DNA of 64,000 bases, from assembly GCA_963691835.1 (NCBI GenBank), contig OY829383.1:1922001-1986000 (forward strand), written 5' to 3'. This document shows positions 54,548 to 63,435 of the stretch, piece after piece. Made by a program: the position numbers and the translations under genes. Source of the DNA: G963691835 sp963691835 (lineage in GTDB: Bacteria > Pseudomonadota > Alphaproteobacteria > Thalassobaculales > Thalassobaculaceae). Position 1 is the first letter of the stretch; the number at the start of each line of letters is the position of its first letter. Below the pieces are notes generated by a model. That model did no database searches. It had not been told where the DNA came from and worked only from the letters and a program-made list of their open reading frames with translations.

Positions 54548-55387
54548 ATGTCCGATCCCACATCGAAACCCATGCCTTGGAGCGTCAAAGGCGTCTCGGA
54601 TGAGGCACGGGAGATCGCCAAGAAGGCGGCGGCCGAGCATGGGATGACGATCGGGGATTGGTTATCCACCGTGATTCGTGTCCGGACCTCGCCCGAAGAC
54701 TCTCCGGAAGAAAGCGCCGATGGCGCGGATTCCACGATGGCCTTGGACGATGACGATCTTCTCTGGGTCGATGTGGATGACGACGAGGCCTCAGAGGAGG
54801 ATGCAACCGGGCGGAAGGAAGCAGCTGCCTCAGGGGCGGAGGGGTCCGACGCCGCAGCGTTCGAAGACGCGGTCCGTGATGCGGTATCAAGATCCGTCGC
54901 CGCGTCCGAGGCCCGTGTCCTTCAGATCGTCGGCACCTTGAACGATGTCGTGAGCCGGATGGCGGACCGGCTTGAGGTTCTGGAAGACCGGTTGAGCGAG
55001 CGGGAGGCGCCACCGGCAGGGCCCGCGATAGACGCCCATGACGAGACCGCGAGGTCTCCGCAGCAGGGCGTTCCGGTGGCGGCTCACGCGGACCAGGCCG
55101 ACGACGACGAGCACGGCGCTGTGATTGAGGAAAGCACGTGGTCGCGCAGGGTGGCGGAAGAGGATGCACCGCTTTCCTACGGCCGGGAGTCGGTGGGGTG
55201 GACGGCCGCTCCTCCCGTCCAGGAGCCCGCCACGCCAACTGCGGACACTGACCGGGTCTCTGCTGCCGAAGCAGAAACTCAGGAAGTACATAGCGGCGGA
55301 ACCCTGCCGGAGGGGTCTCCGGAAGCCGCAGCACCGGCGGGTCGGTGGGGCCGCAGGCATATGCGAGATCCCGGCGGACGACCCTGA
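54548..55387 (+). CDS. PodJ-type N-module protein, short paralogue A
   Basis: A 279-residue acidic, largely disordered protein. The N-terminal module (about 9-44) reads PWSVKGVSDEAREIAKKAAAE then MTIGDWLSTVI, the same as the start of PodJ-family polar organisers and of the gene at 56537. After an Asp/Glu-rich linker (55-100) comes a helix-heptad stretch (about 105-150: VLQIVGTLNDVVSRMADRLEVLEDRL in part), then a low-complexity tail. No signal peptide, membrane segment or enzymatic domain. It is the first of three tandem genes with this module. GGGAG precedes the ATG by 6 bases. Confidence 0.72.
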   Translation: MSDPTSKPMPWSVKGVSDEAREIAKKAAAEHGMTIGDWLSTVIRVRTSPEDSPEESADGADSTMALDDDDLLWVDVDDDEASEEDATGRKEAAASGAEGSDAAAFEDAVRDAVSRSVAASEARVLQIVGTLNDVVSRMADRLEVLEDRLSEREAPPAGPAIDAHDETARSPQQGVPVAAHADQADDDEHGAVIEESTWSRRVAEEDAPLSYGRESVGWTAAPPVQEPATPTADTDRVSAAEAETQEVHSGGTLPEGSPEAAAPAGRWGRRHMRDPGGRP

Positions 55388-55539
55388 ATGAAACGCCTGC
55401 CGATGGCCGCGAATACGCTGAAAGGTGGCCCGAACGTTGAAGGGACAGAGCACTTGGCATACGGTCCCCGGCATGCTGTCGGCCAGAGACGCTGGCAAAC
55501 GGCTACCGTCTGCGGCGCCTGACCATCGGGATACTGGGA

Positions 55540-56427
55540 ATGGCTGATAAACCACTGCCCACCCTGGATGACATTCCACCCGAAGACCGGGCGGAGGCCC
55601 AGGCCGCCGCCAAGCGGGCCGGGGTTCCGATTGGTGTGTGGCTTGCCATGCAGGTTCACCGGGCGGCGGAGTGGAAGAAGACTGGGGAGGAAGGACCGCC
55701 TCCCTTCATCCCGGTTGAACGCGGGGATCGACGGTTCGCGTTCGGCCCTGGAAAGTGGGCTGCACGGGGCGAGAAGGTGGACGGAACACGATACGGCTCC
55801 GTCCCGGCGCGCCGCATTCGCTTTGGCATTGTCGCCGAGTCCGGACCGGTGCAACCGGTGCCAAGTTGGATGGCCGGGCTCATGGACACCAAGGTGGAGC
55901 GCGACGAGACTGAAGTCGACGAGACGCCGTCCCCATTTGCAGCGATCGGCTATGAACAAGGGGCGCCTGATGACGAGGGGCCCTCAGCGCATTCCGCGCC
56001 CCATCAGGAGCACGACCACGGTCATGTCCAGAACCACGGGGACCCCACCCCCCGGGCCGCAGAACCTGAAGAGGACGATGAGCTTGTCTTGGGCACGTTC
56101 AACGTCATCGAGGGAGGGATGCAACGATCACAGGCGATCGCTCCTGATCCCGCCAATTCCAGCGAGGACCCCGACATGGATCAAGAACGTCTGGAGATGC
56201 TCGAGCATCGGATGCACGGCATGGAAAAGACCCTCGAGGCCCTCGGGGACGATGTGAGGTTGCTTCAGGACTCCCTTGAGGCGCAGCGTAATACCGGTAC
56301 CGCCGCGATTAAGCGGGCGGTCATGCGGCTGGCGGACCGGCTGAACGAAATTGAGGATATCGTGGGTCCGAAGAGGGCTGGAGCACGACCGGGATTCTTC
56401 GGTAGACTCTTCGGCCGGAAACGGTAG
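55540..56427 (+). CDS. PodJ-type N-module protein, paralogue B with coiled coil
   Basis: A 295-residue protein. The N-terminal module (about 7-40: LDDIPPEDRAEAQAAAKRAG, PIGVWLAMQV) lacks the PWSVKG motif of its neighbours but keeps the amphipathic helix and the (T/P)IG(x)WL turn. After a Pro/charged linker, residues about 205-265 form a clear coiled-coil region (MLEHRMHGMEKTLEALGDDV and RLADRLNEIEDIV). The end is basic: GFFGRLFGRKR. No membrane segment. It lies between the two other module proteins, and the gene order suggests a family of interacting proteins. The function is not known. Confidence 0.7.
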   Translation: MADKPLPTLDDIPPEDRAEAQAAAKRAGVPIGVWLAMQVHRAAEWKKTGEEGPPPFIPVERGDRRFAFGPGKWAARGEKVDGTRYGSVPARRIRFGIVAESGPVQPVPSWMAGLMDTKVERDETEVDETPSPFAAIGYEQGAPDDEGPSAHSAPHQEHDHGHVQNHGDPTPRAAEPEEDDELVLGTFNVIEGGMQRSQAIAPDPANSSEDPDMDQERLEMLEHRMHGMEKTLEALGDDVRLLQDSLEAQRNTGTAAIKRAVMRLADRLNEIEDIVGPKRAGARPGFFGRLFGRKR

Positions 56428-56536
56428 CGCCGCCCAGGTAATTCCGCGTGACCTTTTTGAAAACCCAGGTATAATGACGTCACTACCAAGATCGACTCCG
56501 ACTACGGCGGCATAAGTCTGCTGCGTCGGACGGGAG

Positions 56537-59047
56537 ATGGGATTGGCGCGTAAGACCTCGCCTTGGAGCGTCAAGGGCATCGACGAGGAGACCCGGGACG
56601 TCATCCGCACGGAGGCAAAGGCTTCCGAGCAGACGATCGGCGCGTGGATCAACAAGCTCATCATCGAAGAAGGGCGGCGCGGGTCCGCCAACGACGCGGG
56701 CGATAGCAACTCGGACCACAATGACGTGCCGCCGGATGGGCCGCGTCCAACGGGAACCGCTGTTGCATCTCCCATCGATGTGGCGGCGATCGTCGAACGG
56801 GAGCTCGCCCAGGCGGAAGGGCGCCTCGATGATGCGCTGCGCCCTCTCGCGGTCTCGGTTCATGCCTTAGCAAGCCGTCTGGTGGAGGCGGAGGCCTCCG
56901 CCCGTCGTCGCGGCGCCCACGTGGACCAGCGCCGCCTGCCGCCAGCGGAACCGCCCGCACCCGCGGATCAGGAGGTGGAAGCGGCGGATGCCGACGGTGT
57001 AGACGGCGAGACGGTCGAGACCGCGGAGGTCGTTCCTCTCCCTGACGCTCCGGAATCCCTAGAAGAAGCCAGCTTAGATGCAGGCAAAGTGCCGGATCCC
57101 GGCGACTGGGCGCCTCCGGAAGACCCTGACCTGGTCGAAAGCCTGACGCGGGACGAGCACCGGGCGGCCCCTCAGGAAGAACCGGCGCCCACGGTTGATC
57201 TGCAAGACGGCGGGCAACAAGACCCCGAGCGCCCCGTACCTCACAGCGACAGCGAAGCTGCTTCCGGCCCTGACAAACCCGTTGCCCCTGTCGAGGATTT
57301 CAACCGTCTGGTTGACGCGGACGATCTTGCATCTGCGGCGGACGCCGACGATGCCATGGCGAATGCGTCCATCGACCGCCGTCTGGAAGCGCTGGCCAAG
57401 GAGATCCGGGAGGAAATGTCGCGGGAGGGCGGCACCCGGTTCACAGGCGTCCAGGGGGGAATGGACACCCGCCCGGATCTTGCCCACCGGGAAGCGCTCG
57501 AAACCGCGGTGGAGAACGCGGTCGCGGCGGACTCCCGGCGGCGGCGGCGGTACCGGACCATCCTGACCGGGACGGCCGCAGCGGGCCTTTTGCTGATCGT
57601 AGGCGCCGGCGGTGCCTTTCTCGCCCTGCCGGACGTCGCCGAACGCGCAGGACTTGGCACGCACCGCGCCATGGTCCTGGAGCGCGGCAGCGCGTTCTTC
57701 GGAGATGTCGGACCGGCCCTCCGGGATGCGTGGAAGCGGGTGGAGGCGGATGTCGCCCAAACAATGGGCACCGCCAAGCGGTCCGATGCGGCGCCTCCGG
57801 CGTCGGAGGATAAACCCGCCGCCAGCGAGACACCGGGCACGACGGAGCAGGTTGCCGCGGCGATCGCGCCGGACCAGGAAGAGGTCATCACCCCCCAGGT
57901 CATCACCCCCCAGGCCGGCGCCGTCTCCGGCACCGTCAACAGCACCCGGGAGGAAACGCCCGCCTCCACCGAGACTGAAAACGTCGACAGCCGTGGAACC
58001 GGCGGATCCCCCCGTGAGGAGACGGAGAGTGTGTTGGACGCTGGGTCGTCCACGACGCCGGACACCCCGGTTGACGCGCCGGTGCCCCAGGAGCCAACCC
58101 AGGGATCCAACGAGGAAACCAACCAAGAATCTCCCCAAAAGACCCCCCAGAAAACCCCTCCGGAAACCCCACAGGAGACCCAGGTCGCCGCCCTGCCCCC
58201 AGCGCCGCCCGTGGTCCCGGAGGCGCCGGCGGCCCGCCTGGACGATACGACAATCCCCTCGGGTCCGGAGGAACAGGCGGTGGCGGCTCTTCAGACACGG
58301 GCCCGGTCAGGCGACGTGTTGGCCCAGTATCAATTGGCGGTTCTCTACATTGTCGGCACCAGTGTTGATCGGGATGCCGAACTCGCCGCCAACTGGTTCC
58401 GCGAAGCCGCAATTCAGGGAGAGGCAGCCGCGCAGTACAATCTCGCCGTGCTGTACGAGCGGGGTGAGGGCGTGCGCCAAGACGATATCCGCGCGCTCCT
58501 CTGGTACCACTCGGCCGCCGATCAGTCGCATCCGCTCGCCCAGCTCAACCTCGCCCGGTTCTACGCGTTGGGCCGGGGTGTGCCGCAGAGCTATGAAGAA
58601 GCCGCCCGGTGGTATGAAGCGGCCGCGGCCCAAGGCATGGCAAAGGCCTATTACAACCTGAGTGAAATGTACCGGAACGGTCTTGGTGTGGCGCGGGACG
58701 CAGCGAAAGCCGAAGAGCTCGCAAGCGAAGCGATCCGGCTCGGTTGGGACGGACCCATTGACCCCGATGCCGCCAGCCGTACCGAAGAAGCCCAGGAAGT
58801 GCGTACCCGGATCGGCGCCGGCGAGGGACTGCAGGAAAGCCTTCCGGTCGGCGAGGCGACGGTTCTTGCGATTCAAGAAACCTTGCGGGAGGACGGCCTT
58901 TACGACGGACGGGTCGACGGACTTGTCGGCCCCAAGACGCGGGCGGCGATCCGGGCCTATGAGTCCATCCACGGTCTGCCGCAGACCGGCGCCCCCACCG
59001 AAGCTTTGCTGGACTTCATGCGGGTGACGTCCGCAGGCGCGGGTTGA
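56537..59047 (+). CDS. PodJ-like polar localisation protein with Sel1 repeats and PG-binding domain
   Basis: An 836-residue protein. N-terminal module (about 9-43: PWSVKGIDEETRDVIRTEAK, TIGAWINKLI); acidic, disordered cytoplasmic region to about 330; one membrane segment (about 340-360, after RRRRRYR); a long Pro/Thr-rich periplasmic linker (390-570); four Sel1 repeats (about 590-735, with FREAAIQGEAAAQYNLAVLY as one unit); and a peptidoglycan-binding domain (about 773-831: LYDGRVDGLVGPKTRAAIRAY). The order matches PodJ, which recruits polar proteins in Caulobacter and connects to the cell wall. GGGAG lies 2 bases before the ATG. A 15-base tandem repeat duplicates VITPQ in the linker. Confidence 0.85.
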   Translation: MGLARKTSPWSVKGIDEETRDVIRTEAKASEQTIGAWINKLIIEEGRRGSANDAGDSNSDHNDVPPDGPRPTGTAVASPIDVAAIVERELAQAEGRLDDALRPLAVSVHALASRLVEAEASARRRGAHVDQRRLPPAEPPAPADQEVEAADADGVDGETVETAEVVPLPDAPESLEEASLDAGKVPDPGDWAPPEDPDLVESLTRDEHRAAPQEEPAPTVDLQDGGQQDPERPVPHSDSEAASGPDKPVAPVEDFNRLVDADDLASAADADDAMANASIDRRLEALAKEIREEMSREGGTRFTGVQGGMDTRPDLAHREALETAVENAVAADSRRRRRYRTILTGTAAAGLLLIVGAGGAFLALPDVAERAGLGTHRAMVLERGSAFFGDVGPALRDAWKRVEADVAQTMGTAKRSDAAPPASEDKPAASETPGTTEQVAAAIAPDQEEVITPQVITPQAGAVSGTVNSTREETPASTETENVDSRGTGGSPREETESVLDAGSSTTPDTPVDAPVPQEPTQGSNEETNQESPQKTPQKTPPETPQETQVAALPPAPPVVPEAPAARLDDTTIPSGPEEQAVAALQTRARSGDVLAQYQLAVLYIVGTSVDRDAELAANWFREAAIQGEAAAQYNLAVLYERGEGVRQDDIRALLWYHSAADQSHPLAQLNLARFYALGRGVPQSYEEAARWYEAAAAQGMAKAYYNLSEMYRNGLGVARDAAKAEELASEAIRLGWDGPIDPDAASRTEEAQEVRTRIGAGEGLQESLPVGEATVLAIQETLREDGLYDGRVDGLVGPKTRAAIRAYESIHGLPQTGAPTEALLDFMRVTSAGAG
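57884..57913 (+). repeat. 15-bp tandem repeat in the PodJ-like linker
   Basis: GTCATCACCCCCCAG at 57884-57898 is repeated exactly at 57899-57913, giving VITPQ twice in the periplasmic linker. Its identity suggests a recent slippage duplication. Confidence 0.85.
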
Positions 59048-59062
59048 GGGGCATCCAAAGAC

Positions 59063-59596
59063 TTAATGCGCGCGGGAGACATCCATCAGCGCCGTCGGCC
59101 CGAGAGCCGAAAGAACACGGCGCAGATCCTGCTCCAGCAGAGCAACGCAGCCCTCGGTCGGCGACCAGTCCGGCCGTGAGAGATGCATGAAGATGGCGCT
59201 GCCGAGACCCGGAACCGGCGGCGAGTCGTTCCAGCCAAGTTCCACGACGATGTCGTAGACATGATCGTCGCGCCACATCCGCTCGTGACTGCCGGAGAAC
59301 GGCAGACGAACGGCCCGGTTATAGGATTGCGGCACATCGGGATCATCGCACCAGCCGAGATCCTCTGTGATGGGCAGACACGGCAGAACGGTCTCGGGCA
59401 CGGCGACCCGGTCCTGCCGGAAGAAAACCCGCCTTAAGGGATAGCGCCCCAGCGGGGTGGCACCGTCTCCCTCGCGCTTGTCGAAAGACACACCGCTACG
59501 GCCAATGGCGCAGCGGAACGGCGTGTCGAACCCGTCGATGCTGAGGCGGCAGTCACTCGGATCCTCGCCCGTTTCGACCCGAATGAGCGCAGCCAT
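59063..59596 (-). CDS. YkuD-type L,D-transpeptidase family protein
   Basis: A 177-residue protein of the short COG3786 type of L,D-transpeptidase-like proteins. The catalytic His138 and Cys150 lie in GSAIFMHLSRPDWSPTEGCVALL, the H-x11-C signature. Other family marks are GDGATPLGRYPLRRV, LGWCDDP and YNRAVRLPFSGSHERMWRDD. No signal peptide is obvious, so location is uncertain; transpeptidases of this fold make 3-3 cross-links or attach lipoproteins to peptidoglycan. Convergent with the PodJ-like gene. ATG shares one base with the stop of the upstream gene (TAATG), so they are co-translated. Confidence 0.88.
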   Translation of the reverse strand: MAALIRVETGEDPSDCRLSIDGFDTPFRCAIGRSGVSFDKREGDGATPLGRYPLRRVFFRQDRVAVPETVLPCLPITEDLGWCDDPDVPQSYNRAVRLPFSGSHERMWRDDHVYDIVVELGWNDSPPVPGLGSAIFMHLSRPDWSPTEGCVALLEQDLRRVLSALGPTALMDVSRAH

Positions 59597-60666
59597 TAGA
59601 GCCCGCCGCCGCGCATGGCCTCATACTTGGTCAGCGCATCCATCATCCATCCTTCGACGGAGTTTCCGTCCGGGGCTCTCGGCGCACCGTCCTGGCTCGC
59701 CAATGTGGCCGCGGCAGCACGGGTGCGGGGATCAAGCATTTCGGCGGCCGTATCGCTCCGTGCGAGAGACGGGACACCCAGGCGAACCTGGGATGACGAT
59801 GACGGCAATGGCGATGCAGGCTGTGGCGAAGCCCCCACACCCAGGGACGACGGCAGGATCTGCCGCGGCGGCGCTGCGGCCCCGCCTTGGGATGGCGGGA
59901 GCGTGTCGCGCATCAGGGACGCGGTTGAGACCGATGGGGCAGGGCCCCCGCTCCGGGCAACCAGGCGATCAAGCGCACCTGCGGCTGAACCGCTGAAGGA
60001 TTGGATGCCCCCCAAAGCGCCTGCGACACCGCCAGATGCAACCTGTCCGGCCGCGACCAGCCCGGCGGGCAAGACAGATGCGGGCATGGTGCCCCCGGGA
60101 AGAGCGGCGGAGATTGCCGGGTTCGACGCGTTGAACGGATCCAAAGTTCGCGGCGGTGCGGTCAGGGCGGCAAGTTGTACCTGGGCATCATTCGGCGCTG
60201 CTCCGGCCGGGTCCATGGGTGCGGCCGCTCCATCAGCCAGCATCAAGCCGTTTGCCGGGTCCGAAATGGCCGGGTCCACGGAGTCTCCAGGGTCGCCCGT
60301 CGCAAGCGCAATGGCGTTGCCGCCAATGTCCCGTCCCGTTTCGGCCTCAGTGATCGAGTTCGCGACAGCCGCGACAAGACCGAACGGGCCGCCCCAGATC
60401 ATCCCGCCGACAGCACGAGGCGCCTCCGCGATCGTATCACCCGTGATTTCTCGGTAAACCGTTGAAACACCGGGGATATGCTGAAGCGGATTCAAAATGT
60501 CCAGAAAGTCCGAGAAGCCGATCCCGTCCTCGCCCCAACCCGCCTCGGACGGCGGCTGTCCGTCGTCCTGATGACGACCGATAACGTCGTCACGCGGGTC
60601 TGCCTCACCGGATGCGGATGGCGTGGACCACCACGCGGGCACAGGACCCGTTGCTGCAATGCTCAT
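59596..60666 (-). CDS. Conserved protein of unknown function
   Basis: A 356-residue protein I cannot name. One conserved-looking block near residues 50-115 reads GFSDFLDILNPLQHIPGVST then YREITGDTI and GGMIWGGPFGLVAAVANSI, which I associate with an alphaproteobacterial family of hypothetical proteins. The rest is Ala/Gly/Pro/Ser-rich and low in complexity, apart from the final helix (VEGWMMDALTKYEAMRG). No signal peptide or enzymatic motif. The ATG at 60666 follows GAGGGG; the stop overlaps the L,D-transpeptidase start (TAATG), so a role in the envelope is possible by context only. Confidence 0.65.
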   Translation of the reverse strand: MSIAATGPVPAWWSTPSASGEADPRDDVIGRHQDDGQPPSEAGWGEDGIGFSDFLDILNPLQHIPGVSTVYREITGDTIAEAPRAVGGMIWGGPFGLVAAVANSITEAETGRDIGGNAIALATGDPGDSVDPAISDPANGLMLADGAAAPMDPAGAAPNDAQVQLAALTAPPRTLDPFNASNPAISAALPGGTMPASVLPAGLVAAGQVASGGVAGALGGIQSFSGSAAGALDRLVARSGGPAPSVSTASLMRDTLPPSQGGAAAPPRQILPSSLGVGASPQPASPLPSSSSQVRLGVPSLARSDTAAEMLDPRTRAAAATLASQDGAPRAPDGNSVEGWMMDALTKYEAMRGGGL

Positions 60667-60728
60667 CGTTGACCCCTCGTCGGTCATCCCGTCTCGGGAA
60701 ATGACAAGCAATGGTCATGCCATGGATG

Positions 60729-60947
60729 CTAGGACGAAGAGGACTTATCGCCGTCCGCCCCAGGATCCCCGGATCCGAGCTTGTGGCCATCCAAATCGAT
60801 GGTCCGGCGCTCCTCATCACGGCGATCGATCAATTTCTCGACAGATGTCCGGCCGAACCGGGCCCTGTTCTCGGCCGCCTTGTCGGAGGCGTCCTTTCTG
60901 GCCCGGCGCTTCCGCTCACGCCGAAGATTGATCACATTCCCGGCCAT
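60729..60947 (-). CDS. DUF4169 small basic protein
   Basis: A 72-residue highly basic protein. It begins with NVINLRRERKRRARKDAS and has AENRARFGRT, the DUF4169 pattern of small alphaproteobacterial proteins, often written next to ribbon-helix-helix proteins. The function is unknown; the composition suggests nucleic-acid binding. It is transcribed from just downstream of the phosphotransferase gene (15 bases apart) and may be co-transcribed with it. Confidence 0.85.
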   Translation of the reverse strand: MAGNVINLRRERKRRARKDASDKAAENRARFGRTSVEKLIDRRDEERRTIDLDGHKLGSGDPGADGDKSSSS

Positions 60948-60962
60948 GGTTTCCGCCTCTGC

Positions 60963-62036
60963 TCAGTCGAGAGAAAGCCGCTGGGGTCCATCCCAGTCCG
61001 CCCGGCATCGGGCCACCGTTTCGGGGCTCACGAAGTCCTGAAGTCGGCGTCTTACATGCTCCGTTAGGGTAGGGTCCAAACCGTCCATCGTCCAGAGCCC
61101 GCCGCCCGCGGTCTCGACGGACCAGCGGATGCTCCACGTTGTCGTCCGGAGCCAGGTCAGGCGCCGAAGCGGCATGAACCAGGGTAACGCCGCCTGTCCC
61201 AGTGCGGGAGGAACCGCGTCCAACCATGCCCGATAGAATGCTTCAACGTCCGGCGGCCCGGCATCGCCTGTCACCGCGATATCCCAGTGCAGCGATGTGG
61301 CCAAGGTCGCATGGGCGAGGTCCACGGCGGGTGAGCCGTAGAGGGCCTTCTCAAGATCCACGAAACAGGCGGACGGCGGAGGGCCGTCTCTCATGACGAA
61401 GTTGCCGGAATGAGTGTCGGTAAGGGTGAGGCAGACCGGCTGCTCGGATGCCGATTGATCCGCGGTGAAACGCCGGGCCCAAGCCAACTCCGCCTCTATG
61501 GCGGCAGCCGAATCCGCGTCGATGTCCGCTTGGTCCAAGAAGGCCGCCTGGGTCACGATCGTGTCCATCAAGCTGCGAACCGGGTTTGGGTGATCCCGAA
61601 GGGGTGCGCGATTCTCAGGAAGGGCGACCGGAAGGGCGTGGACCGACGCCATCGCTTTTGCCATCGGCGCCAGATCATCAGGAATGCGCGCGGCCCGGCC
61701 TTTGACGGCCTCTACGACCAGGGCACCCAGCGGCAGATCCGGTTCCGGCAAGGCCACGTCAAGGAGCCTTGGGGTGACGCCGGACGTCGCCGTTCGTTCG
61801 AACGCAGCGCTCTGGTAGCGTAGATGATCCTCGGGGGCGAGTGCGAACTGACTAAGCCGGGGCACACGAAGGAGAACCGGATGACCGTCGATCCGGCGAT
61901 CGGGAACGAGGATATGCTGATGGGACAGACCTCTGTCCGGCAATGGAGACAGGTCGTCTGCCGACAGGCCGGAAAGGCCGCGGACACGGCGCCCAATCAC
62001 GGACGCGATCCCATGGAGAGACGGCACACCGCTCAT
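60963..62036 (-). CDS. Aminoglycoside-phosphotransferase/choline-kinase-like protein
   Basis: A 357-residue protein-kinase-like-fold phosphotransferase. An N-lobe strand with GLSHQHILVPD replaces the usual glycine loop; the catalytic loop is LTDTHSGNFVM (about 220), with Asp and Asn in the usual places, and the metal Asp is in CFVDLEKALYGSPAVDLAH (about 245). The start is uncertain: ATG at 62036 has GGTGGA about 8 bases upstream, but ATG at 62060 also fits; the frame opens at a TTG at 62093. It may phosphorylate a sugar, amino alcohol or antibiotic. Divergent from the glycosyltransferase gene. Confidence 0.72.
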   Translation of the reverse strand: MSGVPSLHGIASVIGRRVRGLSGLSADDLSPLPDRGLSHQHILVPDRRIDGHPVLLRVPRLSQFALAPEDHLRYQSAAFERTATSGVTPRLLDVALPEPDLPLGALVVEAVKGRAARIPDDLAPMAKAMASVHALPVALPENRAPLRDHPNPVRSLMDTIVTQAAFLDQADIDADSAAAIEAELAWARRFTADQSASEQPVCLTLTDTHSGNFVMRDGPPPSACFVDLEKALYGSPAVDLAHATLATSLHWDIAVTGDAGPPDVEAFYRAWLDAVPPALGQAALPWFMPLRRLTWLRTTTWSIRWSVETAGGGLWTMDGLDPTLTEHVRRRLQDFVSPETVARCRADWDGPQRLSLD

Positions 62037-62077
62037 CTTGGCATCCACCCATCGCGCCATAGCAGAGACCGGACACC

Positions 62078-62854
62078 ATGACGCGCCGGCCAAGAACCCG
62101 CACCCTGGACGATAGCGGCCGGCCGAAGCTCGATTTGGGGATCATCGTTCCGGCGGGACCATCGCCTGAAGCGCTGTCCCGGACCTTGGACAGCCTTGCC
62201 AGTTCCGCAAGACGCGGCGTGGTCGTCGACCTCGTCGTGGTTGCGCCCGAAGATCACGCGGCCCTGTGGGATCAGGCGAAACCCGATTTCTTGGCCGGTA
62301 TCGTGTCGGAGGCGGGCGGGCGTGTCGTCGACGGTCCATCGGATCGCGGGGCCGCAATGGCCCGAGGCGCCCGTGTCGCCAACGGTGACCTGTTGATGTT
62401 CCTGTGGCCCGGCACGGTTCTGGAACGGGGCTGGGATGCCACGCTGATGGTCTTCGCCAGCGAGGAGCGGAACAAGGACCGGGCGGCGGTGTTTACCTGG
62501 TCCCCTTACCCGGAAGCCTTTCCCGATGAGGTCGCACGGGAACGCGCCGAGGCGTCCGTCCGCCGGCGCCTTGCGTGGCTCGGAGCGCCGTATGGTGACC
62601 AGGGGCTGATCATCGGCCGACGGGCCTATCGGTCTCTTGGCGGCCACAAGCCATGGCGCACTTTGGAGGACGTCGACATTGTCCGCCGGATCGGCGTCGG
62701 GCGAATGGCCATGTTTGACGTGCGCGCGTTCAATCCGCCCCATCCCCGGCGCGCTGTCGTCCATCAGCTTGGCCGTATCTTTGTCCTGATCCTGATGGCC
62801 TTGGGTCTCAGGCGGCCCTGGCTGGCTTTCCTCGGCTACCGGGGTGACGGCTAG
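62078..62854 (+). CDS. Family 2 glycosyltransferase (TIGR04283 type)
   Basis: A 258-residue GT-A-fold glycosyltransferase. Starts with a strand LGIIVPAGP, has the SDRGAAMARGARVANGDLLMFLWPGT core (about 88-113) characteristic of TIGR04283-type enzymes, and GDQGLIIGRRAYRSLGGHKPW and LEDVDIVRRI near the C-terminus. The usual DxD/HADT position reads LWPGT here, so the metal-binding Asp is missing and activity is uncertain. One hydrophobic segment near the C-terminal end may attach it to the membrane. Overlaps no other gene if the divergent phosphotransferase starts at 62036. Product unknown. Confidence 0.8.
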   Translation: MTRRPRTRTLDDSGRPKLDLGIIVPAGPSPEALSRTLDSLASSARRGVVVDLVVVAPEDHAALWDQAKPDFLAGIVSEAGGRVVDGPSDRGAAMARGARVANGDLLMFLWPGTVLERGWDATLMVFASEERNKDRAAVFTWSPYPEAFPDEVARERAEASVRRRLAWLGAPYGDQGLIIGRRAYRSLGGHKPWRTLEDVDIVRRIGVGRMAMFDVRAFNPPHPRRAVVHQLGRIFVLILMALGLRRPWLAFLGYRGDG

Positions 62855-62883
62855 TCCGGCAGCGTCCGACGCCCGGAATCCGA

Positions 62884-63435
62884 TCAGCTCGACCGCCCCG
62901 CCAGCTCGTGTTCCCGAAGCCGGGGCATGATCTCGACGAAATTGCAGGGCCGGAACCGGATATCCAACTGGTTTGCCAGAATTCCGTCCCATCCGTCCTT
63001 GCAAGCGCCCGATGACCCCGGCAGCGCGAACAGGTACGTGCCGCCCGCCACCCCGGCAACCGCCCGTGATTGAATGGTGGAGGTGCCGATCTTCTGATAG
63101 CTGATCCAGCGGAACGTCTCCCCGAAGCCCTCGATTTCCTTCTCGAAGACCTGCTTCATGGCTTCCGGGGTCACATCGCGTCCCGTGACACCAGTACCCC
63201 CGGTTGAGATCACCACATCGATCGACGGATCCTCGACCCAGCGGCGGAGTTGTGCGGTGATCGCCGGGATCTCGTCCTGAACGATGGCGCGGTCCGCGAG
63301 AATATGACCCGCACCTTCAAGACGGCCCACAAGCGTGTCGCCCGACTTATCGGTCTCCAGCGTTCGTGTGTCCGAGACTGTGAGGATCGCGATGTTCACC
63401 GGCACGAACGGCCGGCTCTCGTCAATTCCGGGCAT
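62884..63435 (-). CDS. moaB: MoaB-type molybdopterin adenylyltransferase
   Basis: A 183-residue MoaB/MogA-fold protein of the MoaB branch. The ATG at 63435 gives PGIDESRPFVPVNIAILTVSDT, and the active-site loops are VISTGGTGVTGRDVTPEA (about 89-106) and FALPGSSGACKDGWDGIL. MoaB/MogA proteins adenylate molybdopterin before molybdenum insertion. The gene overlaps the end of the lytic transglycosylase gene by 14 bases, so both are probably in one operon. Convergent with the glycosyltransferase gene. Confidence 0.92.
   Translation of the reverse strand: MPGIDESRPFVPVNIAILTVSDTRTLETDKSGDTLVGRLEGAGHILADRAIVQDEIPAITAQLRRWVEDPSIDVVISTGGTGVTGRDVTPEAMKQVFEKEIEGFGETFRWISYQKIGTSTIQSRAVAGVAGGTYLFALPGSSGACKDGWDGILANQLDIRFRPCNFVEIMPRLREHELAGRSS

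Noticed and set aside
57074..58138. Long minus-strand open frames opposite the PodJ-like gene
   Set aside because: They arise from the G+C-rich, low-complexity coding strand, show no domain and have no ribosome sites.
59615..60457. 280-codon plus-strand frame opposite the unassigned conserved protein
   Set aside because: The minus-strand frame has the conserved block, a ribosome site and a TAATG junction with the L,D-transpeptidase; the plus frame is a low-complexity shadow.
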